From positions 1 through 48,776 of the forward strand of contig JBBPSI010000184.1 of NCBI GenBank assembly GCA_038093515.1: a stretch of DNA of 48,776 bases, written 5' to 3'. The notes below the pieces were generated by a model. That model saw nothing but the letters and a program-made list of their open reading frames with translations, was not told where the DNA came from and searched no databases. Shown here piece by piece: positions 20,467 to 29,146 of this stretch (positions are counted from its first letter, which is position 1; the number at the start of each line of letters is the position of its first letter). Position numbers and translations under genes: made by a program. This DNA is from Butyriboletus loyo (taxonomy: Eukaryota; Basidiomycota; Agaricomycetes; Boletales; Boletaceae).

Positions 20467-21777
20467 TTGCCCACCATTTCCATCCCACACTCAAGACACG
20501 TTGGTCACTCTTTCCATGTTCCATCCCCTGAACCGGAACCCATCGTCGTCGACAACCCATCGCCGCCACACTCTCCTGCCCAACCAGACCCTCAGCCCCA
20601 GCCGGACCCCAAACCCTCTTATCAACCCAAGGACCAGGGTCTAGGGCAAGGATCTGAGCAACCCCCAGACAACAACGACTATAACAGCGACTACCTTGAT
20701 AGAACCCCCCACGTTTCCTGCTCCCCATCCCCGCCGTACTATCCCCCCGCATACTCCCCTGATGACGACAACGAAGACATGTCAGAAAAGAAGAACATCA
20801 TTCCAAAAGACTTCTCCGGCCTGAATGAGGATGCCTCCCGATGGCTCCTCACCATGCGTACTTACTTCGACGCAAACCAGGTGGCATTCCCCGATGATAA
20901 GTCAAAGATCAGTACCCTTCTCATGAAAATGAGCAAAGGGAAAGGAAAGACCTTCTCAGAAGGCTGGATGGCCCTCGCCCTGGATGGGCACCCCACCGAA
21001 GCACAAAAGGAATTCAAGACAGTCTGCAAGGACTTTCAAAGAGTCTTCCATCCCTTTGATGTAGGAGAGAGCACCCGTATTGATCTGGGGAACCTCACCC
21101 AGAACAAAGCCAACCGCAAGGATGGCTATGACACTTACGTCATGGAGTTCCAGCTCCTGGCAGCCAAGTCTGGAATCATCGACGAAAAGGCCCTCATTGA
21201 GTGGTTCATTCGTGGTCTTGACCCCCGCCTCGCCGAGTCTGTTCTCTCGTGCGAAAAAGTCCCCACCACTCTCGCTGGCTGGGCTGACAAAACATCCACC
21301 TTCCACGCCCAGCATAAACGTATCGACGACCTCTGCGCAGGAAAGTGCTACATCCCCACTTTCTCCTCCTCCTCCAAGCCCTCGTCCAACAGAAAGGACC
21401 CTAATGCAATGGACATTGATCCAGTCCAACTTACTCCCGTACAACGCGCAGAATACATGAAGCAGAACCAATGCTTCATCTGTCACCAAGTCGGCTGCTG
21501 GTCAACCAACCATCCCCGCCCCCCACGCAATGGACAGAGCTCCTGAGGACCATCTCTCCGTCCCCCTTGCAATCCCCAGCGCGCGTGCACCACCGCCGTC
21601 ATGCCCCCCAAACCAAAGCCCTCCCCACTCGTCAACTACCTGTCCGAGTTGAAAGGTTGAGGCACCCAGCAGGATGATGTCCTGAACGTGCTTAAAGCAT
21701 GTTTCAACAACGACGATGAAGAAAAGCTGCCCGTCACAGCAACCAAAGTGGCCGAAGAATGGCTGAAGGATTTTTAG
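20467..21777 (+). pseudogene. gag of G1
   Basis: The structural polyprotein of the element. The open frame starts at 20467 without ATG; the first in-frame ATG is at 20779 (MSEKKNIIPKDFSG). The N-terminal 100 codons are proline-rich. The capsid-like core has WLLTMRTYFDANQ, FKTVCKDFQRVFHPF and RKDGYDTYVMEFQLLAAKSG, as in retrotransposon gag proteins of mushrooms. A zinc knuckle at 21472 onwards is unusual: CFICHQVGCWSTNH, that is C-X2-C-X4-C-X4-H instead of CCHC; G2 has the same order. Two TGA codons (21544-21546 and 21658-21660) break the frame. The second is CGA in G2, and at the first G2 reads CAT, both explainable by decay of CGN. The gag stop is TAG at 21775-21777, which is also the frameshift site. 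Confidence 0.85.
21769..21777 (+). promoter_or_regulatory. putative -1 ribosomal frameshift site on the gag stop
   Basis: The last gag codons are GAT TTT TAG. A phenylalanine tRNA on TTT can slip back one base within the run of five T and still pair with TTT; the next codon is then TTA, which opens the pol frame (LEERE...). The pol frame is indeed -1 relative to gag. G2 has the same bases on the minus strand (27365-27357). Either pol is made by this slip or a functional copy used another route. Confidence 0.55.
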
Positions 21778-24700
21778 AAGAGAGGGAAGTTTTGATGTCT
21801 TCTCCTCTCCATACTCTCACCCCTGTAGTTTTATCAAACCCCCATGTGCAATCAATTTGAGTTCCAGTATCACTTTTCGCACATGAAGGTGGTCAAATCG
21901 TCGACACATTCACCCTGGTGGACAGCAGCGCAAGCGGATGCTTTATAGACCGAGATCTAGTGAAGCGAAAGAGGCTACCGATGGAACACCTCCCCAAGCC
22001 ACTCTGTGTGCAGAACGTGGATGGGTCCAACAGTCAAGGAGGAGTAATCCGACACAAAGTCACCATCTCTGTCAGAATCGGAGAAACAGAGGAGGAACGG
22101 AGTTTCCTAGTCCTCAACATAGGCAAGGAAAACATGATCCTGGGCTTACTGTGGTTACGAGAAGCAAACCCAGTAATAGATTGGGCCACTGGCCACATCA
22201 ATCTCCCAGATCAGATAAAGAAGCCCCGACATGACTCCCCTCGGGCAATCGCACAGCGCTACCTGGTAAGGTACCTGGACTTGGACCCAGACTCCAAGAT
22301 CGCCAAGCTCTGGAAGAAGTGAGTAGACGCTTCAGCAAGGGAAGCTTACCCTGTCAGAAAAGCAACCATCGCCACTGAAATCGCCTCCCAAGCCATCAAA
22401 GAGAAAGCAGTTCTCCCAACCCCGTTCACTGCCTTTGCAGACGTTTTTGACAAAAAGAATACTGAGGAGTTACCCCCATCTCGATCCTTCGACCACGCCA
22501 TTGACCTCGACAAAGACTTTGTTCCAAAAGTCGCTAAGGTCTACCCTCTGAACCCAAAAGAATCGGAGGCATGTAAAGCGTTTGTCGAAGAACACCTCAA
22601 GTCGGGAAAGATCACTCCCTCCAAGTCCCCCCAAGCAGCCCCTTTCTTCTTCGTATCCAAGAAAGATGGCTCGCTACGCCCCTGCCAGGACTATCGTAAT
22701 TTGAACTCCCATACTGTCAAAAACGCCTATCCTCTCCCCCTCATCTCCGACCTCGTCGACCGTCTCAAGGGGTCAAGAATCTTCACAAAGATGGATATCC
22801 GCTGGGGATACAACAACGTCCTCATCAAACCGAACGACCGCTGGAAAGCAGCCTTCATCACTCCCCAAGGGTTGTTCGAACCAACAGTGATGTTCTTCGG
22901 ACTTTGCAACTCCCCCGCCACGTTCCAGGCACTGATGGACCACATCTTCGGCGACCTCATGGCCGAAGGATGGCTCATTATCTACATGGATGACCTTCTG
23001 ATCCATTCAGCCACCGCTGCAGAACACAAGGCTCGAACAATCCGCGTTCTCGAAAGACTTTGGGAACACAAACTCTTCCTCAAACTGGAGAAATGTTCGT
23101 TCAATGCCGAGGAAGTGGAATACCTTGGCATGATGGTCCGGGAAGGACAGGTCAAGATGGATCCTACCAAGTTGAAGGCGATTTGCAAGTGGAATCCCCC
23201 TACCTCCATGAAAGCAGTCAGATCTTTCATAGGATTCTGCAACTTCTATCGCAGATTCATCCAAGACTTCTCCCACATTGCGAAGCCCCTTCACGACCTA
23301 ACCAAGAAGAACTCCCCCTGGGCTTGGACCCCTGCCTGTGAACAAGCATTCCAGGCAATCAAACAGTCATTCCTATGACAACCTGTCCTCTCGATGCCCG
23401 ATGTCATGAAACTGTTTGCTGTCATGACGGACGCTTCCCTCACTGCCACAGGCGCAGTACTCATGCAAAAGGATGTCAACAGTGACCTGCATCCTTGTGC
23501 CTATCTCTCAAAGACTCTCTCGCCCGCCGAGCACAACTATGACATCTATGATCGTGAGTTGCTTGCAGTTATCCATGCCCTAGAAGAATGGCGACATTAT
23601 CTTCGCGGAATGGGCCATCAAGTGGAGATTCTCACCGACCACAAGAATCTCACATATTTTCGCCAACCGAACAAGTTGTCCTGCTGACAAGCACATTGGC
23701 TAATGTTCTTGCAGGATTTTGACCTGCACTTCCATCACATCCCGGGCATGCAGATGGGACCCGCGGACGCTCTGTCTCAATGAGACAATGTCGACACCTC
23801 CACTGACAACCAGAAGGTCACTCTTCTTCCCAAAAACCTATTCGCCAGGAAAATAGACCTGGCCCTCGCAGAAAAAATCGCCGCCTCCTCCCCCAGGGAC
23901 CCCATGATCAAACGGTGCATGCAAGCACTATATGAGAATTCATCCCTCTTTCCAAAGATGAATGCCAGCGATTGGGATTTCGACGGCAAGGAGCTGTACT
24001 TCTGGAAGAAACGCTACATTCCAGAAGCTGCCCATGTTGACCTCATCCGCTCCCTGCACGAAAGCCCCGCTGGGGGTCACGGTGGAATATTCCGCACCCA
24101 GAACCTGGTGCAGCGCGATTATTGGTGGCCTGGCATGGCCAATCTCGTGCGACGTTTTGTCTCTGGATGCGCCGTTTGCCAGGCGCATAAGGTTAATACC
24201 CATCCCACTGTCCCTCCTCTCACTCCTCTGGCCAGCATGGCCTCTCACCCTTTCGAGCAGGTCTCCGTTGACCTCATCACCGGTCTTCCTCCCTCCTTAG
24301 GATATGATTCTGTCATGGTTGTGGTAGACCATGGGCTTACGAAGGGGGTAATTTATTCCCCTTGCAACAAAGACATTGACGCGGCAGGAGTCGCCAAGTT
24401 GTTTTTCAAGACTGTCTTCCTCCAATTCGGTCTTCACTCCCATTGCATCTCTGACCAAGGCCCCCAATTCGCCTCTGCCTTCGCCAGGGAACTTGCAAGG
24501 CTCCTCGACTATGACCTTGCCCTCTCCTCCGCTTATCACCCACAGACCGATGGAGAAACCGAACAGGTCAACCAGGAGCTAGAAACATATCTAAGGATCT
24601 TCTGTGACGGACACCCCGAACAATGGGCTGAACTCCTTCCCATGGCCAAGTTTTCCCACAACTCGATGACCCACTCCTCTACCAATGTGACCCCATTCTC

Positions 24701-25318
24701 CCTGATGGTTGGGTACGAACCAAGATCTTATCCTCCAATCGGAAAGACATTCCTCCCCACCCTCGAGTCCAGACTCTCGGAACTCACGGAGCCTGAACGG
24801 AAGCCTTGGAAGCCCACGAGAAGGCACGACAGTTGATGAAGGACTGGATCTCATCCAAGTTCCGCCCATGGAAGACAGGAGATAAGGTTTGGCTCGAAGG
24901 GCGCAACCTTTGACTCAGGTACCCATCGAAGAAGCTCGCCCCAAGACGGGAAGGACCATTTGAGATCGCACAGGTTGTCTCCCCTGTGGCGTACAGACTC
25001 CGATTGCCACCGACCTGGAAGATCCATGACGTCTTCCATGCGTCACTGCTGACCCCTTATCGTGAAACTGCGGAGCATGGTCCGAATTTCACAAACCCTC
25101 TGCCGGAAGAAATAGACAGAGATGAAGAGTACAAAATTGATCGGATCCTATCCCATCGAGGATCGAAGAGACGCCGTCAGTTCCTTGTGTCCTGGAAAGG
25201 ATACTCTGCAGCAGAGAACACCTGGGAGCCAAATGGGAACCTGGTCCATGCGCAGGCCTTGCTCAAGGCTTATAAGCTGTGCCACCCCAAGGATTTTCCC
25301 TCCCCATCTTCACAGTAA
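21774..25318 (+). pseudogene. pol of G1: protease, RT, RNase H, integrase, chromodomain
   Basis: Domains in order: aspartic protease around DSSA at 21921-21932 (the usual motif is D-S/T-G-A) with the ILGL-type flap/core LGLLWLREANPVIDW; RT with QAAPFFFVSKKDGSLRPC, FTKMDIRWGYNNV and YMDD at 22983-22994; RNase H with [24 protein letters not shown] and TDHKNLTYF; integrase zinc-binding region (ESPAGGHGG, CAVCQAHK) and catalytic triad D 24270, D 24453, E 24561 with exactly 35 residues between the last two; C-terminal GPF domain; chromodomain at about 25110-25275 with intact WKGY and NTWEP. In-frame TGA codons are at 21858, 22320, 23376, 23685 and 23781; the first two are shared with G2. A 1-nt deletion near 24790 shifts the frame before the GPF domain, and a TGA lies at about 24911. 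The chromodomain suggests targeting to modified histone tails. Confidence 0.93.
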
Positions 25319-25327
25319 AACTTGAAA

Positions 25328-26581
25328 ATGGCCATCCCTCCCGCTGAGAATAACGCCTCTGAGAACAACGCCCCCCTCCCACCTCAGCCCCCCGTCCACT
25401 CATCTCGCCTCCCAGTGTCCTCCCGCCGCGTCCTCTACGCCGCTGTCTTAGAAAATCCTGTCGCCACCTACGCCCTGGAGCAGCGTATGGACTTCACCGG
25501 GGACTATGTCCTCCACACCCTCACTTCTCTCTACCGCTCCTATGCCCTCGCCCGCACCGTCCATACCCGTCTTTGCCCAGACAACCAACCGCCTGTATAC
25601 GCCGCCGCCCTTGAGTCCTCCTTGATGGAGGCTAGGGGATACACCCTCGACATCCTCCACGCCGAAGGCTTCGGTTATGTGGTCGACCAATTACTGCCAG
25701 GTATTCTGGCCCCAGTCCTTTGCCCCATCCTCATGGCTCTTGCTCCTAGAGAGCAGCAATTCTACCTCCACTCCGCCGACCGCATCGGCTACCTCCATCC
25801 CATGGCTCGCGGCCCCAATCCAGTGCCTCGTCCTCCCCCGGCAAGATCTCCTTCGCCTGTACCTGTTCCAGCGCCATCCGCTCGAGAGTCACCTGCAACC
25901 ACACTGGTAGCAGACTCGTCGCGTGAGACCACCGGGGAGTCCCTCGAGTCCTTTTGGACTGATGTCGATGAGCCCCAGGTCGCTCATTGACACTCCCCCC
26001 TACCACCTCGTACAGTGCGTCGCCAACCTTGCCAGGCGCTCCTCCAGGTCGGAGCTATCCCCGGGTCAGTCACCCTCACTGCCGCAGGACGAAGAATTGC
26101 CAATAGAGCCGTATGTTCCATCACCCCCCAACCACCCACTCGATGAGGAACCCCTGCCATCCAGCTCATCCCTAGAGTCTCCTCCCCCCTCGCCGCAGCT
26201 GGTAGTTCTAATGACTCCTCGTACGGACCCCCACCTCCCTACCTCGCCAACCGGGGCACTCGTGATTCCCCTATCATCCTGGACAACAGATCCCCTGGTC
26301 CCAGCCCAGGCCCTGCTTGACCTCGCCTCGTCCGCCCACAGCTCTGCTTCGAGTGTGGCACAGTTGGCCACTTCCGCAGGGACTGTCCGAACTACACCTG
26401 CCCGTTCTGTCATCAGATCGCCCCTGGTCATATACAGGAGTTTTGTCCAAGGCATGTCTGCGGCTTATGTGGCGCCATTGGCCATATCGTCGCCAACTGC
26501 ACCTTCAGGGACGACATCTGGGCAGATGTCAGTGCCGATGATGCTTACAACAATGACTTCAACGAGGGCGCATCTCAGTGA
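25328..26581 (+). pseudogene. ORF3 of G1: conserved N-terminal domain, proline-rich middle, three zinc knuckles
   Basis: The ATG at 25328 follows the pol stop (25316-25318) by nine bases in a good start context (A at -3, G at +4). The frame is 417 codons long and is broken by three TGA codons at 25988, 26144 and 26318, all where arginine is seen or expected in sister copies. The first 160 residues form the best conserved part (MDFTGDYVLHTLTSLYRSYA, LCPDNQPPVYAAALESSLME, FGYVVDQLLPGIL). A Pro/Ser-rich region follows. The C-terminus has knuckles CFECGTVGHFRRDC (26345-26386), CPFCHQIAPGHIQEFC (26399-26446; X6 instead of X4) and CGLCGAIGHIVANC (26459-26500), then an acidic tail. No known enzyme motif, signal peptide or membrane segment is visible. 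Nucleic-acid binding is inferred. I do not recognise the N-terminal domain. Confidence 0.82.
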
Positions 26582-26619
26582 GGGGAGTTTTCAAGTTGTG
26601 GAGTCGGAGTCTCCACCAT

Positions 26620-26632
26620 GGGAAGGGGATAA
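26620..26632 (+). promoter_or_regulatory. polypurine tract of G1
   Basis: The purine-rich GGGAAGGGGATAA lies directly before the 3' LTR, the position of the primer for plus-strand DNA synthesis. The other G copies have the same tract with small changes. Confidence 0.75.
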
Positions 26633-27060
26633 TGTTACGGTAGTGGTCTACTTTTTCTCTCCTCTACCATTTGGACTACTAGTTTCTCCTAGCCTTTTGC
26701 TAGTTCTCTTTGAACAGTACGAACTGTTCTAGCTTAGTCATCACTTCCCGTGCATGGACACCTTTTTCGTTCATACTCAAGAAGCTTCTAGAGTATTCCT
26801 TCCTCATTTGTCTTTTACCCTTATGACCTGATTAGGGACATGGTCTGTGCGCAGACCCCAGTAGTATAAAGACCCAGTCTTTACTCCAGTGTACTTTATC
26901 TAGTTCTACGCAGTAACCTGCTAGCAATTAGTTTCCACTCCAGACTCTTAGTGTGCGCACTAAGGCATAGTCTGAGACCCAGCTCAGAAACACTTCACAA
27001 GTCCTGTGGCTACTCCAGAGTGCCGCCTCAGAGTTCTAGTTGTTAGCACCCAGCGTAACA
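26633..27060 (+). mobile_element. 3' LTR of G1 (family C)
   Basis: A 428-bp LTR, TGTTACGGTAG...CCAGCGTAACA, with intact termini. Its promoter module is GGTCTGTGCGC, 12 bp, TATAAAG. It keeps more CpG sites than the 5' LTR. Confidence 0.95.
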
Positions 27061-27065
27061 GATGG

Positions 27066-27364
27066 AGATGGTGACCTTGTGTTGAATGACTCCTCCTTGA
27101 TTGTTGGACCCATCCACGTTCTGTGCACAGAGTGGCTTGGGGAGATGCTCCATCAGCAGCCTCTTTCGCTTTACTAGATCTCAGTCTATAAAGCATCCGC
27201 TTGCGCTGCTGTCCACCAGGGCGAATGTATCAATGATTTGACCCCCTTCATGCGCGAAAATTGACACTGGGACTCAAATAGATTGTGCATGGGGGTTTGA
27301 TAATACTACAGGGGTGAGAGTATGGAGAGGTGAAGACGTTGAAACTTCCCTCTCTTCTAAAAAT
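27066..27364 (-). pseudogene. G2 pol, N-terminal linker and protease, separated by G1
   Basis: On the minus strand the pol frame opens at the gag stop (27364) and runs FLEEREV... to the protease with LVDSSASGCF, then is cut by G1 at 27066 and resumes at 19976. The protease signature is DSSA, as in G1. A TGA (ATT TGA GTC) about 85 bases into the frame is at the same position as the TGA at 21858 in G1. Confidence 0.82.
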
Positions 27365-28700
27365 CCTTCGGCCAGGCTTCGGCCACTTTGCTTGCTGCGA
27401 CGGGCAATCTTTCTTCTTCATCATTGAAGCAAGCCTTGAGTACGTTCAGGACATCGTCCTGCTGGGTGCCTCGACCTTTCAACTTGGACAAGTAGTCGAT
27501 GAGTGGGGAGGGCTTTGGTTCGGGGGTGTGACGACAGCGGCACATGTGCGCTGAGGGTTACGAGGGGGACGAGGAGGTGGTCCATGGGAATTCTGGCCAT
27601 TGCGAGGAGAGCGGGGGTGGTTGGTTGAGCGACAACCGACTTGGTGGCATATGAAGCACTTGTTCTGCTTCATGTACTCTGCACATTGCATGGGAGTAAG
27701 TCAGACGGCATCAACGTCCATGGCATTGGGGTCCCTTCGGCTTGATGAGGGTTTGGAGGAGGAAGAGAAAGTGGGAATGTAGCGCTTCCCTGCACGAAGG
27801 TCATCAATTCTTTTATGTTGGGCATGGAAGGCAGATGTTTTGTCGGCCCAACCAGCAAGGGTGGTGGGGACTTTTTCGCACGAGAGGACTGCTTCGGCGA
27901 GGCAAGGGTCAAGACCCCTGATGAACCATTCAATCAACACTTTCTCATCGATGATTCCAGACTTTGCTGTGAGGAGCTGGAACTCCATGACATAGGTGTC
28001 GTACCTGTCTTTTTGGTTGGCTTTGTTCTGGGTGAGGTTCCCCAGATCAATATGGGCACTCTCTCCTATGTTGAAGGGGTGGAAGACCCTTTGAAAGTCC
28101 TTGCAGACCATCTTGAATTCTTTTTGGTGCTCGGTGGGGTTTCTGTCTAGGCTGAGGGCCATCCAACCTTCGGAGAACGTTTCTCCTTTCCCTTCGCTCA
28201 TTTTGGTGAGAAGGGCACTGATTTTGGACTTGTCGTCTGGGAACACTGTCTGGTTCATGTCAAAGTAGGTGCGCATGGTGAGGAGCCATCAGGAGGCATC
28301 CTCGTTCAACCCGGAGAAGTCTTTTGGAACAATGTTTTTCCTTTCAGACATATTGTCATCGTCGTCATCTGGGAAGTATGCAGGAGGGTAGTATGGTGGG
28401 GATGGGGAGCGAGAGACGTGGGGGGTTCTATCAAGATAGTCGCTGTTGTAGTCATCGTCGTCAGGTGCCTGCTCAGATCCTTGCCCTAGACCCTGGTCCT
28501 CGGGTTGGTAAGAGGGTTCTGGGTCAGACTGGGGCGGAGGGTTAGGTTGATCGGGAGAGCAAGGTGGCGACGGGTTGTCAACAACGATGGGTTCCAGTTC
28601 AGGGGATGGAACACAGAAAGAGCGACTGACATGTCTTGAATGTGGGATGGAAATGGTGGGCGAGAGGGGAGGGTGGCTTTACTGCTGAGAAGCAGAAGCA
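27357..28700 (-). pseudogene. gag of G2
   Basis: Minus-strand counterpart of G1 gag. The core frame 28276-27701 has MRTYFDMNQ, FKMVCKDFQRVFHPF and YDTYVMEFQLLTAKSG; the knuckle CFICHQVGCRSTNH has the same C-C-C-H order as G1. A stop near 28290 (TGG to TGA at W in the sequence before LLTMRTYF) and a frameshift near 27540 break it. Downstream of the shift the last 60 residues (EPKPSPLIDYLSKLKGRG..., ending KDF) reach the TAG at 27359-27357. The first in-frame ATG is at 28351 (MSERKN). Confidence 0.85.
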
Positions 28701-28720
28701 AGGTGAGGATCTAGTTCTTT

Positions 28721-29146
28721 TGTTACGCTGGGCGCTAACAACGAGAACTCTGAGGCAGCACTCTGGAGTAGCCACAGGACTCTGGAGACGATTCTCGGAT
28801 GGGTCTCAGACTATGTCTTAGTGCGCACACTAAGAGTCTGGAAGAGAACTAATTGCTAGCAGGTGACTGCGTAGAACTAGATAAGTTACAATGGTGTAAA
28901 GACTGGGTTTATATACTACTGGGGTCTGCGCACAGACCATGCTCCCAATCGAGTCGCGAGAGCCAAAAGATAAACAAGGAAAGAATACTCTAGAAGCTTC
29001 TTGAGTATGAAGGAAAACAGTGTCTGTGCGTGAGAAGTGATGACTAATCAGAACGCTCGCAGTGTTCAAAGAACAGTAGGCAAAGCCTAGGTGAAAACGG
29101 TAGTCCAAATGGTAGAGGAGAAAAAAGGTAGTCCACTACCATAACA
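28721..29146 (-). mobile_element. 5' LTR of G2 (family C), with PBS next to it
   Basis: A 426-bp LTR, TGTTACGCTGG...CTACCATAACA. On the minus strand it is followed directly by AAAGAACTAGATCC (28720-28707), whose AGAACTAGAT is complementary to ATCTAGTTCT within the LTR. Promoter module GGTCTGTGCGC, 12 bp, TATATA is on the minus strand. Confidence 0.95.

Larger units (their letters stand above)
19982..27060 (+). mobile_element. Ty3/Gypsy chromovirus G1, full length
   Basis: A 7079-bp element with two 428-bp LTRs, PBS, gag, pol, ORF3 and polypurine tract, inserted in the protease region of G2 in the opposite orientation. The flanking bases are GAGGG (19977-19981) and GATGG (27061-27065), a duplication with one change; the G2 frame and sequence continue on both sides, which confirms the insertion. 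G1 carries at least five in-frame TGA codons in pol, two in gag and three in ORF3, and a 1-nt deletion in the integrase C-terminus, so it is no longer autonomous. Confidence 0.95.
14784..29146 (-). mobile_element. Ty3/Gypsy chromovirus G2, complete, interrupted by G1
   Basis: G2 is bounded by two 426-bp LTRs (14784-15209 and 28721-29146) and a perfect GGTAC duplication. Without G1 (19982-27060 plus its duplication) it is about 7.28 kb. On the minus strand the order is 5' LTR, self-priming PBS, gag, pol (protease, RT, RNase H, integrase, chromodomain), ORF3, polypurine tract, 3' LTR. It sits in pol of the older copy G3. Two insertions disrupt it: G1 in the protease region and a 215-bp LTR-like element between pol and ORF3. 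The two LTRs differ at about 16 positions by hand count, all transitions at CpG/TpG/CpA sites. A published element to compare is marY1 of Tricholoma matsutake, which I recall having LTRs of similar length; I cannot test this here. Confidence 0.92.

Noticed and set aside
22320..22330. TGAGTA after KLWKK as a splice donor of an intron in pol
   Set aside because: In G1 the same frame continues as conserved protein directly after the TGA, and no acceptor is needed; an intron would remove conserved sequence.
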